A stretch of DNA of 64,000 nt from a virus. Position numbers and translations under genes: made by a program. Shown one piece after another: positions 33,697 through 42,414 of the stretch; position 1 is the stretch's first letter, and each line of letters starts with the position of its first letter. The notes beneath the pieces were generated by a model that saw only the letters and a program-made list of their open reading frames with translations, did no database searches and was not told the DNA's origin. The stretch is from positions 1 to 64,000 of the IMG/VR virus record IMGVR_UViG_3300022935_001088; one strand, written 5' to 3'.

Positions 33697-33890
33697 TTGA
33701 ACATCGTCTTTATAGCATTGAAAAATGGGAGCAGGGCAAGAAAACGGAAGAAAAACTCTTGCTCTGCCCCCCTCGTGATGCTATAATATATATGTTAAAA
33801 GGGTATGAAGTATTTGACTTTCACAAATCATTAGGCATGGAACCAGAATATTATGAGAACGCAACCAGACAGCATTATCCGACAACTTGA
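33693..33890 (+). CDS. 65-aa hypothetical protein
   Basis: Begins MIEHRLYSIEKWEQGKKTEE and contains LLCPPRDAIIYMLKGYEVFDF. It overlaps the phosphoesterase by 4 bp and the ligase by 38 bp. No recognised domain; the unusually long overlap with the ligase start could mean that its 3' end helps set ligase translation. Confidence 0.5.
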   Translation: MIEHRLYSIEKWEQGKKTEEKLLLCPPRDAIIYMLKGYEVFDFHKSLGMEPEYYENATRQHYPTT

Positions 33891-35169
33891 AATCCACAAC
33901 AGTCGCATCAATAAAGAAGATATTCTACGAGCGGCACACGAAGAAGGACTTCCAGAGTTCTTTGAAGGATTGCGTATGGCACTAGATCCACTGTACACTT
34001 TTGGTGTAAAGCAGGTTCCTGTGCGTTCAGATGTATTAACTGGACAAGGTTTGTCATGGGATGTCTTTCTTGATTTGGCACACGATCTAAATGCTCGTGC
34101 GTTGACAGGACACGCAGCTCGTGATGCTATTGAATTAGCAATGAGTGTTGCTACTACAGAACAGTGGAATGATTGGTATCGTCGTATCCTTATCAAGGAC
34201 CTACGTTGCGGAGTAAGTGAAAAGACCGTGAACAAAGTGGTGCCTGGTACTGTACCTGTATTCACTTGTGCTCTTGCACATGACTCAGCCAATCACGAAA
34301 AGAAAATGACTGGCAAGAAACAGATCGAAGTTAAACTTGATGGCGTTCGTGTACTATGTGTTATTCACGATCGTCACGGCAAGAAGATTGAAATGTACAG
34401 CCGCAACGGAAAACAGTTTCATAACTTTGATCACATCATTGAAGAAATTCGTGCTGTGGTGCAAGAGTATCCTGTGCCGTATCCGCTGGTGCTAGACGGT
34501 GAGGTAATGAGTTCAAACTTCCAGGATCTAATGAAGCAAGTACATCGTAAGGATAACGTAGCCGCAGGCGATGCTGTACTACACGTTTTTGATACTATTC
34601 CGCTAGGTAACTTTAAAAACGGTAAGTGGGATAAGCCTCAGTCGTTTAGAAGTGCTATTACCAAGCATTGGGTAGAGGAGCATAAAGACGTCTTAAAGCA
34701 CGTACAAGCGTTGGACTGGGAAACAGTAGACTTAGACACTGATGAAGGACAAAAACGCTTTGTAGAGCTTAATAAAGCGGCTGTAGACGGTGGTTACGAA
34801 GGTGTAATGATCAAGGATGTTGATGCACCATACGAATGCAAACGAACTCATGCTTGGCTCAAAGCAAAGCCATTTATTGAAGTAACATTGGAGGTAGTAG
34901 ATGTTGAAGAAGGTACTGGCAGGAATGAAGGCAGATTGGGAGCGTTTGTATGCTCCGGGACCGATGATGGAAAAGATATTCGCGTTAATGTCGGTAGTGG
35001 GTTTAGTGATGCTAACCGCGATGATTTTTGGAACCATCGTGATGCTATTATCAGCAATCTAGTAGAGGTTAGAGCAGACGCTGTTACCCAAAATCAAGAC
35101 GGCACATATAGTCTACGTTTTCCGCGATTTAAAACATTCCGCGGATTTGAAATTGGCGAAAAGATTTAA
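33853..35169 (+). CDS. 30: ATP-dependent DNA ligase (gp30-like), 438 aa
   Basis: The adenylation motif is EVKLDGVRVLC with the reactive Lys161. Further nucleotidyltransferase motifs follow: MYSRNGKQF, LVLDGEVMS, GYEGVMIKD and AWLKAKPF, the usual III, IIIa, IV and V. The C-terminal OB-fold region has GTGRNEGRLGAF. T4 gp30 is similar in size (487 aa). It seals nicks left after RNase H removes primers. A second small protein overlaps its start. Confidence 0.92.
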   Translation: MRTQPDSIIRQLEIHNSRINKEDILRAAHEEGLPEFFEGLRMALDPLYTFGVKQVPVRSDVLTGQGLSWDVFLDLAHDLNARALTGHAARDAIELAMSVATTEQWNDWYRRILIKDLRCGVSEKTVNKVVPGTVPVFTCALAHDSANHEKKMTGKKQIEVKLDGVRVLCVIHDRHGKKIEMYSRNGKQFHNFDHIIEEIRAVVQEYPVPYPLVLDGEVMSSNFQDLMKQVHRKDNVAAGDAVLHVFDTIPLGNFKNGKWDKPQSFRSAITKHWVEEHKDVLKHVQALDWETVDLDTDEGQKRFVELNKAAVDGGYEGVMIKDVDAPYECKRTHAWLKAKPFIEVTLEVVDVEEGTGRNEGRLGAFVCSGTDDGKDIRVNVGSGFSDANRDDFWNHRDAIISNLVEVRADAVTQNQDGTYSLRFPRFKTFRGFEIGEKI

Positions 35170-35187
35170 TTTTCAGCAAAAAAGTGG

Positions 35188-35216
35188 TTGACCTTTGCCT
35201 AGGGCGATGCTATTAT
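35188..35216 (+). promoter_or_regulatory. sigma70-type promoter for the MoxR-like ATPase
   Basis: TTGACC 35188-35193 and TATTAT 35211-35216 are 17 bp apart in the gap after the ligase. The gene starts 52 bp downstream. Confidence 0.8.
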
Positions 35217-35267
35217 ATATACATAGTTAGAAATAACTGGCACTGAATGACACAAGAGGGAATACAA

Positions 35268-36356
35268 ATGGAAAATATCGCAGTTCGTACCGTGACTCCA
35301 AACAATGCTAAGAAAAGCATTCAACGAGCTTTTAGTAAAAAGCGTCCAATCTTTTTATGGGGTCCTCCAGGTATTGGTAAATCAGACATTGTAAAGCAGA
35401 TTACCGAAGGCTTTAACAATAGTCATCTAATTGACATTCGACTTTCACTTTGGGAACCTACAGACATTAAAGGTATCCCGTACTATGCGGCAAATGACAA
35501 CTGCATGAAATGGGCTCCTCCAATGGAATTGCCTGATGCAGAAATGGCTGCAAAATACGACCACATTGTTCTTTTCCTAGACGAAATGAACTCTGCGGCT
35601 CCAGCAGTACAAGCGGCAGCATATCAACTTATTCTTAACCGTCGAGTTGGACAGTATGTCCTTCCAGACAACGTTCTTATTATTGCGGCAGGTAACCGCG
35701 AAGCAGACAAAGGTGTTACTTATCGTATGCCTGCTCCGTTAGCTAACCGTTTTGTTCACTTGGAAATGGCAGTTGATTTTGAAGACTGGTTCCAGTGGGC
35801 CGCTGAAAACAAAATCCACAAAGACGTTGTAGGTTACTTGACTTTTTCTAAGAAAGACTTGTATGACTTTGATCCTAAGAGTCCTTCACGTTCTTTCGCA
35901 ACACCACGTAGTTGGTCTTTTGTTTCTGAGTTGCTTGAAGACGACGATGACGAAAACACAACTACCGATCTAGTTTCTGGAGCAGTAGGTGAAGGTTTGG
36001 CAGTAAAGTTTATGGCACACCGCAAGTTTGCCGCAAGCATGCCTAACCCAACTGATATTCTTGTTGGTAAAGTTAAAGAGCTTAAGACCAAAGAAATCAG
36101 TGCCATGTATTCCTTAACGGTCTCACTCTGCTACGAACTCAAAGAAGCATCTGATAAAAACTCAGACAAGTTCAACGAAATGGTTGATAACTATCTGCGT
36201 TTTGCGATGGATAACTTTGAGACTGAGCTTATTGTAATGGGTGTCAAACTTGCTATTACACAATACGGTTTGCCAATTGACCCGGATGAGCTTGATAACT
36301 TTGATGAGTTCCACGAGAACTACGGCAAGTATATCGCGGCTGCCCAGAAGGGCTAA
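35268..36356 (+). CDS. MoxR-like AAA+ ATPase
   Basis: Walker A is WGPPGIGKSD at residues 31-40; Walker B is VLFLDEMNSA and a sensor region follows (IIAAGNREADKG). The ATG at 35268 was chosen because AAGAGGG precedes it; an in-frame ATG at 35247 has no such site. MoxR ATPases work as chaperones with VWA-domain proteins to load metal or remodel complexes, and a VWA gene follows. The pair recurs in large phages, target unknown. A hairpin terminator follows. Confidence 0.88.
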   Translation: MENIAVRTVTPNNAKKSIQRAFSKKRPIFLWGPPGIGKSDIVKQITEGFNNSHLIDIRLSLWEPTDIKGIPYYAANDNCMKWAPPMELPDAEMAAKYDHIVLFLDEMNSAAPAVQAAAYQLILNRRVGQYVLPDNVLIIAAGNREADKGVTYRMPAPLANRFVHLEMAVDFEDWFQWAAENKIHKDVVGYLTFSKKDLYDFDPKSPSRSFATPRSWSFVSELLEDDDDENTTTDLVSGAVGEGLAVKFMAHRKFAASMPNPTDILVGKVKELKTKEISAMYSLTVSLCYELKEASDKNSDKFNEMVDNYLRFAMDNFETELIVMGVKLAITQYGLPIDPDELDNFDEFHENYGKYIAAAQKG

Positions 36357-36366
36357 AGCCCACTTT

Positions 36367-36397
36367 AGGGGATTCAGAAATGGATCCCCTAATTTTA
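36367..36397 (+). terminator. Rho-independent terminator
   Basis: AGGGGAT (36367-36373) pairs with ATCCCCT (36384-36390), extendable to about 9 bp with a 6-base loop, and AATTTTAT follows. A second short hairpin (GGGCTAAAGCCC, 36350-36361) overlaps the stop of the upstream gene. It separates the ATPase from the VWA gene, which has its own promoter. Confidence 0.75.
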
Positions 36398-36405
36398 TAT
36401 TCCTC

Positions 36406-36434
36406 TTGACAATCCTATTAAATACTGTTATACT
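36406..36434 (+). promoter_or_regulatory. consensus sigma70-type promoter for the VWA gene
   Basis: TTGACA 36406-36411 and TATACT 36429-36434 are 17 bp apart. The start near 36441 leaves too little leader for an ATG at 36446 and supports the ATG at 36461. Confidence 0.88.
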
Positions 36435-36460
36435 ATATATAGAAAATGAAGGAACAGGCT

Positions 36461-37693
36461 ATGCAACAAACTGGTGATGAAATTCTAGATAAAATTATTG
36501 TAGCACGTATTGGCTTGCTAATGCGTCATCCGTTTTTTGGTAACATGGCTACTCGACTCAGAATTATTGAGAATAACGATTGGCTTCCTACCGCGGCAAC
36601 AGATGGTCGCAACTTATATTGGAACAGACAGTTTTTTGAACAACTAACAACTCGACAAATTGAGTTTGTTATTGCACACGAAATTTTACACTGCGTATAT
36701 GATCACTTAACACGCCGTGAAGATCGTGATCCTAAAATTTATAATATTGCCGCAGATTACATTGTAAACAATACTTTGGTGCGTGAACGCATTGGTGAAA
36801 AAGTAGATCAGTTTCCAATTTTCCAAGACTTCAAATACGAAGGTTGGAGTTCAGAAGCTGTTTACGATGACATCTACGGAAAGTATGATGACGAAGAACT
36901 CGAAGCACTAGGCCAACTACTAGACGAACACATTGACTGGGAAGGCGAAGGCGACAAGGACAAAGGCGAAGGTAAAAGTGGTGAAGAACAAGACGGCGAA
37001 GGCAAAGGTAGCCGTCCTTCTTACACTAAAGAAGAACTTCGTAAGATCCGTGACGAAATTAAAGAATCAATGATCAATGCCGCACAGAGTGCAGGTGCTG
37101 GTAATGTACCTGGTGAAATTCAGCGTATGATCAAAGAGCTTACTGAGCCTAAGATGAATTGGCGTGAACTACTACGTCAACAGATTCAAAGTACTATTCG
37201 TAACGATTATACATTTAGTCGTCCTTCACGTAAGGGTTGGCACACCGGTGCAGTACTTCCAGGTATGAACTTTGATCAAACTATTGATATTTGTATTGCA
37301 CTAGATATGAGCGGTTCAATTGGTGATGAACAGGCAAAAGACTTCCTAGGCGAGATCAAAGGCATTATGGAAGAATACAAAGAATACAATATTAAGTTGT
37401 GGTGTTTTGACACTGCTGTTTATAACGAACAAGATTTTGGTTCAGATACTGGCGAAGATATTATGGACTATGAAATCTATGGCGGTGGCGGCACAGAGTT
37501 TATGGCTAATTGGGAATACATGAAAGAAAATGATATTGTTCCTAAGAAGTTTATTATGTTTACAGACGGTTACCCATGGGGTAGCTGGGGTGAAGAAGAT
37601 TACTGTGATACAGTATTTGTAATTCACAGTAATGGTCGAAAGGACATTCAAGCACCGTTTGGTGTTACAGCACACTACGAAGAGGCTGCATAA
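36461..37693 (+). CDS. VWA-domain protein with HEXXH motif (DUF2201-like)
   Basis: A 410-aa protein. HEILH near residue 73 and nearby AADYIVNN resemble the metallopeptidase-like N-terminal domain of DUF2201 proteins. An acidic Gly/Glu/Lys-rich linker at ~165-195 follows. The C-terminal VWA domain has the metal-ion site DMSGS (~282) and FTDGYPWG. Partner of the upstream MoxR ATPase. Peptidase activity is unproven; the pair may mature a metal-containing or multi-subunit assembly. GAAGGAA precedes the ATG. Confidence 0.85.
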   Translation: MQQTGDEILDKIIVARIGLLMRHPFFGNMATRLRIIENNDWLPTAATDGRNLYWNRQFFEQLTTRQIEFVIAHEILHCVYDHLTRREDRDPKIYNIAADYIVNNTLVRERIGEKVDQFPIFQDFKYEGWSSEAVYDDIYGKYDDEELEALGQLLDEHIDWEGEGDKDKGEGKSGEEQDGEGKGSRPSYTKEELRKIRDEIKESMINAAQSAGAGNVPGEIQRMIKELTEPKMNWRELLRQQIQSTIRNDYTFSRPSRKGWHTGAVLPGMNFDQTIDICIALDMSGSIGDEQAKDFLGEIKGIMEEYKEYNIKLWCFDTAVYNEQDFGSDTGEDIMDYEIYGGGGTEFMANWEYMKENDIVPKKFIMFTDGYPWGSWGEEDYCDTVFVIHSNGRKDIQAPFGVTAHYEEAA

Positions 37694-37971
37694 TGCCAAT
37701 AATTAAAGGAAAGCCTAATCCTTTAGACTATTTTAATTGCAGGAAATATCATTATCCTGCAGAACATTTACATTTTGTTGATATAGAAAAACTAAGATAC
37801 AATATGGAATCTGCAATTGATACGTGGATTACACATAACTTATCTGGTAGATACTATCTAAACAAACATGTAGATATAGAAGCTCAACAGCGTACAGTAC
37901 TCAGAATAGGGTTTGAAAACCCATCAGAAGCAAGTTATTTCCAATTAGCTTGTCCACTTTTAAAGTACTAA
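37693..37971 (+). CDS. 92-aa hypothetical protein
   Basis: Contains a Tyr- and His-rich centre (CRKYHYPAEHLHFVDIEKL) and ends YFQLACPLLKY. The start overlaps the VWA stop by one base. It may be co-transcribed with the VWA gene. No known domain. Confidence 0.55.
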   Translation: MPIIKGKPNPLDYFNCRKYHYPAEHLHFVDIEKLRYNMESAIDTWITHNLSGRYYLNKHVDIEAQQRTVLRIGFENPSEASYFQLACPLLKY

Positions 37972-38020
37972 GATAATAACAGTTATAAGTAATTGTACAA
38001 TTCAATCAAAGGAGAAAGAT

Positions 38021-38335
38021 ATGACTGAAGAAACAAAGACCGTAGCAGAAGCACATGATGCACAAGTAGCTCAAGCAGCCGCTAAAGCAGAAGAGTTGCA
38101 GAACGCTACTAAAGGTGAAGCACCTGCACAAGAGCCACAAGGCAAAGAACTAAACATTCAAGATCTTGCCGCTATGCGTACATTAATTGATGTTGCATCA
38201 GCACGTGGTGCATTCCGCCCAGGCGAAATGGTTACTGTAGGTACGCTTTATGATAAACTAAATGGGTTCCTAGAAGAAGTTCAAAAGCAAGCAGAAGCTG
38301 CTAAAGCTGCCCAGGAAGCTCAGCCAAAAGGATAA
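38021..38335 (+). CDS. conserved hypothetical protein, 104 aa
   Basis: Ala/Glu/Gln-rich helical ends flank a conserved core (LNIQDLAAMRTLIDVASARG then AFRPGEMVTVGTLYDKL). The core occurs in other marine T4-like phages in the same setting. AAAGGAGAAAG before the ATG is a very strong ribosome site, so the protein is probably abundant. Role unknown; perhaps a DNA-associated or scaffold protein. Confidence 0.65.
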   Translation: MTEETKTVAEAHDAQVAQAAAKAEELQNATKGEAPAQEPQGKELNIQDLAAMRTLIDVASARGAFRPGEMVTVGTLYDKLNGFLEEVQKQAEAAKAAQEAQPKG

Positions 38336-38340
38336 TAGTT

Positions 38341-38970
38341 ATGCCTGATTTAAAACACGTAGGCAGAATGACTACTAATAAGAGAAAAGTTGCAGTTGCA
38401 TTTCGGACTATTCCGGGTGATGCAACTTCAGCTCTAGTGATTCCTACAGAGTCACTAACTGATGCAGATCACGATGCTCTTATGAAAGTCGTCGAGTCTA
38501 ATGCAGGTCAAACTGCATACGAATTAGGTGAAGCATTAGATAGAGCATCTCTTCCAGAAACTAGTGATAGTATGTTAGTAAGTTTCCATCGAAGAGGAAT
38601 TTTAACTAAAGTTTCAACCGCACAAGTTGAAATGATTCCAAACGCATCATCATCTATCTTACTAAGTGACCTTAACAAAATGGTTGCCGAACAGAGAGGT
38701 GTTTCAATTGATGATTTGACTATTTCACCTACGCAACGCAATACCGCCGAGGTACAAGAACTTGGCAGTGTGTCAGAAATGCCACAACCAACTGAGGCTC
38801 CTCAGCCTGCCCAGTCAGCAGATGATCCCGGTGTTCTAACAGACGAAGATTTGGCTGCACAATATCGTTCGCAAGCGGATGCATTGTTCAAAGAAGCTAA
38901 AAGATTACGCGAAGAAGCCGAGACACTTTCTCCAACAAAGAAGAAGAGCCTTGGCAAGAAAACTACCTAA
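38341..38970 (+). CDS. conserved hypothetical protein, 209 aa
   Basis: The first ~115 residues form a folded region (KRKVAVAFRTIPGDATSALV and HRRGILTKVSTAQVEMIPNA); a Pro/Gln-rich linker follows and a helical basic tail ends KKKSLGKKTT. No enzyme motif is seen. It starts 5 bp after the strongly translated gene at 38021 and overlaps the next one. Function unknown. Confidence 0.6.
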   Translation: MPDLKHVGRMTTNKRKVAVAFRTIPGDATSALVIPTESLTDADHDALMKVVESNAGQTAYELGEALDRASLPETSDSMLVSFHRRGILTKVSTAQVEMIPNASSSILLSDLNKMVAEQRGVSIDDLTISPTQRNTAEVQELGSVSEMPQPTEAPQPAQSADDPGVLTDEDLAAQYRSQADALFKEAKRLREEAETLSPTKKKSLGKKTT

Positions 38971-39268
38971 CGACGTGATTGCAAGCTGGCCGGAGGTATT
39001 TGGCGATATTAGCATAAAAGCTATTCCCGCTGAGTACCTCCAGTCTATTCGTGTTACGTTTACCGATCAAGAAGTATGGGAAATACAAATGGACTCTAAG
39101 GAACTCTTAGAGGACGGTGCTACGGCTGAACAAGTTGTAGCAGAAATGCTAGAAGAATACGAAGATCAAATAGCTTCAATAGACTTTAGAGTACATACTC
39201 AACGAGTAAAACGAGACATGATTAAGAACACCCGTAAGTTTATGAAGGGTAAGTTTAAAAAGAAATAG
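38951..39268 (+). CDS. conserved hypothetical protein, 105 aa (TTG start)
   Basis: The frame is open further upstream, but TTG at 38951 is preferred: it gives MARKLPNDVIASWPEVFGDI, which matches the start of a family seen in other T4-like marine phages, and AAGAAGAG lies before it. The end is strongly basic (KNTRKFMKGKFKKK). It overlaps the preceding gene by 20 bp. Role unknown. Confidence 0.55.
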   Translation: MARKLPNDVIASWPEVFGDISIKAIPAEYLQSIRVTFTDQEVWEIQMDSKELLEDGATAEQVVAEMLEEYEDQIASIDFRVHTQRVKRDMIKNTRKFMKGKFKKK

Positions 39269-39273
39269 TTCTG

Positions 39274-39281
39274 GATAAATA
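39274..39281 (+). promoter_or_regulatory. T4-type late promoter GATAAATA
   Basis: GATAAATA lies just after the preceding stop codon. The expected start near 39287 gives a leader of about 19 bases with AGGATGGG as ribosome site before the ATG at 39306. Confidence 0.6.
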
Positions 39282-39305
39282 TACTATATAGGATGGGAAA
39301 TATTC

Positions 39306-40067
39306 ATGCAAGCAACAGAACTACATGATTTAATAACAAATAAACTAGAAAAGAATCGTGCGGCACATTATAACGTAGATCGCGATACTCTAGTAGCATT
39401 CAGCCCTCCAGGTGAAACATACTGGAATGTTGAACGTCGAAACTATAGAAATAATCAAGAAGGTACAATAGTTGAGTACCATACTCCTACACATTATTAC
39501 ACCCTAAACGATTTAGGTTTAAATACTACAATTGATATGCATAATCAATTTAGAACTGTTATGCGTTCAAACGGTATTACTGTTGCAACAAATGAAACCC
39601 ACGAAGAAGTTGAAATTGACGGCAAACTATGGATGTATGATGTATGGGCAAAACCCTATGCAGGTTGTTACAACGTATGGGGTGCTATTTGCACACAAGC
39701 AAAAAATAATGATGCGTTATTTAATACCTATGCTGCAAACACTGTAAAGTTTTTAAATACTTTAGCAGATCAACCAATGGGCATGAAAGTATGGCCTGAT
39801 CATAAGTTTAACTATCAATCATTTTATGTAAATGACAACATGGAAGTATATTGGCAGTCACCATTATCTTATACAAACAGATATGTGCTAGGCACAGGTG
39901 CTTCTGATTATGCAAAATACATGTGTTTTTGGTTGCCAAACCATAGCTTACATGGTGTAGATATATTTGGTGATCACATAATTTTAAATCCCCAACTGTA
40001 TTCAGATAGACAATTAGTAAATAGATACACAGACGATCTTAACTCTGATGTTTTTGAGGTAAAATAA
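39306..40067 (+). CDS. hypothetical protein, 253 aa, late promoter
   Basis: Contains many Tyr, Trp and Asn residues (PPGETYWNVERRNYRNNQEG; MYDVWAKPYAGCYNVWGAIC). No family recognised. Its late promoter suggests production with virion components despite the early-region position. The next small gene starts 1 bp after its stop. Confidence 0.6.
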   Translation: MQATELHDLITNKLEKNRAAHYNVDRDTLVAFSPPGETYWNVERRNYRNNQEGTIVEYHTPTHYYTLNDLGLNTTIDMHNQFRTVMRSNGITVATNETHEEVEIDGKLWMYDVWAKPYAGCYNVWGAICTQAKNNDALFNTYAANTVKFLNTLADQPMGMKVWPDHKFNYQSFYVNDNMEVYWQSPLSYTNRYVLGTGASDYAKYMCFWLPNHSLHGVDIFGDHIILNPQLYSDRQLVNRYTDDLNSDVFEVK

Positions 40068-40068
40068 A

Positions 40069-40290
40069 ATGAATTTAAATGTAGGCGTATACAACATCGA
40101 AAACAACGAAATCGTTGCTATTATGAACCCTAATCCAGAGGGCATAACACTACTAACTCATGTATATTCTAACGACACTGAACATGCATTATTTGTTAAA
40201 AATGTAGAGTCAGACTCTATATACATTGTTACAGCGTCTAAAAAGTTTAGAGAAGTTAGGAATGGTATCACAGCACTGCTCAGTGCATAA
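40069..40290 (+). CDS. 73-aa hypothetical protein
   Basis: A short beta-rich protein (LNVGVYNIENNEIVAIMNPN) ending TASKKFREVRNGITALLSA. It is the last gene of the long + strand block and is followed by a strong terminator. No domain recognised. Confidence 0.55.
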   Translation: MNLNVGVYNIENNEIVAIMNPNPEGITLLTHVYSNDTEHALFVKNVESDSIYIVTASKKFREVRNGITALLSA

Positions 40291-40307
40291 TAATACGTTT
40301 TTATAAG

Positions 40308-40343
40308 AACCGCATTTAACTTAGGTTTTAATGCGGTTTTTTT
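40308..40343 (+). terminator. strong Rho-independent terminator
   Basis: AACCGCATT (40308-40316) pairs with AATGCGGTT (40330-40338), followed by a run of seven T (40337-40343). It closes the + strand replication block and faces the convergent gene at 40379. The run favours the + direction. Confidence 0.9.
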
Positions 40344-40378
40344 GTGGTTAAAGCGTGGTTTACGATTTAATGGTTCTT

Positions 40379-41089
40379 TTATACCATATCTTGGTATATT
40401 TCTTTGGATTTTTGTATAAAGTCTGCAGGGTAATTATTACTAAAACTAGCAAAGCAAAGGTGCTGTAGCATATGCAAATCAGCAATTTTATCTAGTTCTA
40501 TGCCCATAGATTCCATCTTAGGCAATAGCTCTTTGCGTCTATCTTCACTTATATGGCTTAGTACACTACGCACTGTTATGCCTGGTTCACGCTCATCATA
40601 AGCAAAGAAATAGTTAATACTTTTGAGCTTGCCGTCTACTACAAAGTAACTGCTAGGATGCATACTGTATTTGTATATGCCTAAGTCTTTGTGTGCCTGT
40701 GTTATTTCAAGCATCTGCTCTTTCCAGTCTGGAAGAACGCTGTTGTAGTTTTCTTCTAAGCAGCCTGCCTGTTCCCAAAAATCTGGACCTTCAACACGAA
40801 GCATTATTTTCTTTTCAGTATAATCTATATCAAGTATTTCAGGTACGTGTTGTGGATAGTTTTCTTGCATACGTTTTAAGAAGCTAACTTCGCGTCTCCA
40901 CTTCTCGTCCATCTTTGCAGGATCAACTACTTCATTTTTACCTTTATGGTATTCGCTATCATTGTGGTACCATTGACAAAACACTGTTTGTTCATCATTC
41001 ATAAGACTTGTGTAGATTAAGTTGTTTCTGCACAAGCCTTTGCCCGGTACATTGTTATAATAGTATTCAAACTCGTTGTTCATATACAT
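40379..41089 (-). CDS. degenerate kinase-like protein, 236 aa
   Basis: REVSFLKRMQENYPQHVPEI followed by a beta strand and RVEGPDFWEQ resembles the N-lobe of protein-kinase-like/phosphotransferase folds. KYSMHPSSYFVVDGKLKSIN recalls the catalytic-loop and metal-binding region, but a clear HxD...N and DFG set is missing. A related protein is encoded at 43545. Phosphorylation of a sugar or lipid is possible, as is a non-catalytic role. An alternative ATG lies 6 bp downstream of the chosen one. Confidence 0.5.
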   Translation of the reverse strand: MYMNNEFEYYYNNVPGKGLCRNNLIYTSLMNDEQTVFCQWYHNDSEYHKGKNEVVDPAKMDEKWRREVSFLKRMQENYPQHVPEILDIDYTEKKIMLRVEGPDFWEQAGCLEENYNSVLPDWKEQMLEITQAHKDLGIYKYSMHPSSYFVVDGKLKSINYFFAYDEREPGITVRSVLSHISEDRRKELLPKMESMGIELDKIADLHMLQHLCFASFSNNYPADFIQKSKEIYQDMV

Positions 41090-41106
41090 ACTTACCTGAT
41101 AAGTAT
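41088..41106. promoter_or_regulatory. inverted repeat between divergent genes
   Basis: ATACTTA (41088-41094) and TAAGTAT (41100-41106) are perfect arms around CCTGA, in the 21-bp space between divergent start codons at 41089 and 41111. Each arm reads as a late-promoter-like GATAAGTA or GGTAAGTA on its own strand, so it could be a compact divergent promoter or an operator. Confidence 0.4.
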
Positions 41107-41110
41107 TAAC

Positions 41111-41920
41111 ATGATAAGAGGAATTGGTGGGAAACCCTATATAGATTTAGATCCTTACTTAGATATAAAAGGATTTAGAGACCTGCACCCTGAAATATGT
41201 AAAGGGTTTGCACTTGCACGTGAGTATGCAAAAGAAGGAACATGGATGTCGCCGGGTTTTAAATTTGACGACATGAGCTACATTTTAAACTGGAAACCTA
41301 TATATCAAGCATTTGCAGAGTATCAAGCACTTCCAGAAGATCATCCTATTCGTGTACAAGGAAGTGAAATATTTCCTACAGATTTTAAAGACTACAAACA
41401 ACGTAACACATTTACACGCTATCTCAAAGGAGCAATGGGTGCAAATGACCCTTACATTTATTACTTCCTTTGGGAAGAAGGTTCCTGGGATGAACGCAAT
41501 GCAGAACGTAAACCTACAGAAGAACAGCAATACTTTCCAGGTGTTGTTAAGTGGGTTGAAAACTTAGTTACTGAAAATATAATTGATCGTATAGGTCGTG
41601 TTATATTCTTTCACTGTGACCATAATGGACATGCTTTTGAACACAGAGACTTAGATGGCAAGAACGGTAACGATCAAGGATACAGCAATCACACTAACGA
41701 GTTTATACACATTCGCTATCGTACAAAACGTGGATTCTATATATGGGATCCAGAAACACAAAACAAACACTACATAAATTCTAATGCTGCGTTTTGGAAC
41801 GATCAAGACTGGCATGGTGGTGAACATTCAAATGAAGTTGAATACGGACTACGTGTTGACTGTACTTTTACTCCTGAGTTTAGAAAAGTACTAGGTATTA
41901 GTCATCTAGAGAGTTACTAA
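41111..41920 (+). CDS. 2-oxoglutarate/Fe(II) oxygenase-like protein (Asp/Asn hydroxylase type), 269 aa
   Basis: HCDHNGHAFEHRDLDG has the HxD iron-binding pair in a beta-barrel-like context, GFYIWDPETQNKHYINSN is the central strand, and DWHGGEHSNEVEYGLRVDCT supplies the distal His and the Arg that would hold 2-oxoglutarate. The family hydroxylates protein side chains or small molecules. One of four such genes at 41.1-44.7 kb; substrate unknown. It abuts the next oxygenase gene (one-base overlap). Confidence 0.65.
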   Translation: MIRGIGGKPYIDLDPYLDIKGFRDLHPEICKGFALAREYAKEGTWMSPGFKFDDMSYILNWKPIYQAFAEYQALPEDHPIRVQGSEIFPTDFKDYKQRNTFTRYLKGAMGANDPYIYYFLWEEGSWDERNAERKPTEEQQYFPGVVKWVENLVTENIIDRIGRVIFFHCDHNGHAFEHRDLDGKNGNDQGYSNHTNEFIHIRYRTKRGFYIWDPETQNKHYINSNAAFWNDQDWHGGEHSNEVEYGLRVDCTFTPEFRKVLGISHLESY

Positions 41921-42414
41921 TGCATTATGTTGGAAATTACATAGACATTATTCCTAACGGATTAATAGATTATTTGTTGTCTAACAAAGGGCAACCAAGA
42001 CCTAATAACATACCCAAACATTCTTTAGACGAATACGAAACTTACAATCATGGTGTAAATGCTGGATATGATTTAACAGCAACTTACTGGCACATATTTG
42101 AATCTCAAGATATTCCTATGCAAATAACACCTCCATGGTGTACAGGAAAAATTCATTGGTGGATTACAAAAATGATGCCTGGGGATATTATGCCTATGCA
42201 CGAAGATCCCCCAACACTAAAAAATAATTGTAAACGCTATTGGATGCCATTACAGGACTATGAAGCAGGCCATGTGTTTATTATCAAAGACGAGCTAATA
42301 ACAAACTATCGTGCTGGTGATGTTTTTGTATATGATGTTGCACAAGATAATCACGGTGCTGCTAATATAGGATTTACACCAAGATTTGTTTTACAAGTTA
42401 CTGAGTTTGTTTAA
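41920..42414 (+). CDS. 2-oxoglutarate/Fe(II) oxygenase-like protein, 164 aa
   Basis: KMMPGDIMPMHEDPPTLKN has an HxD pair, GHVFIIKDELITNYRAGDVF gives the central strands, and DNHGAANIGFTPRFVLQVT has the distal His and Arg. The arrangement matches small prolyl-hydroxylase-type folds. It overlaps the convergent short-chain dehydrogenase gene by 4 bp at the 3' end. Substrate unknown. Confidence 0.65.
   Translation: MHYVGNYIDIIPNGLIDYLLSNKGQPRPNNIPKHSLDEYETYNHGVNAGYDLTATYWHIFESQDIPMQITPPWCTGKIHWWITKMMPGDIMPMHEDPPTLKNNCKRYWMPLQDYEAGHVFIIKDELITNYRAGDVFVYDVAQDNHGAANIGFTPRFVLQVTEFV

Noticed and set aside
14423-41089. Cyanophage identity
   Set aside because: Several small proteins recall cyanophage families, but no photosystem, plastocyanin, talC-type or other photosynthesis-related gene is present in the window, so a cyanobacterial host is not supported.
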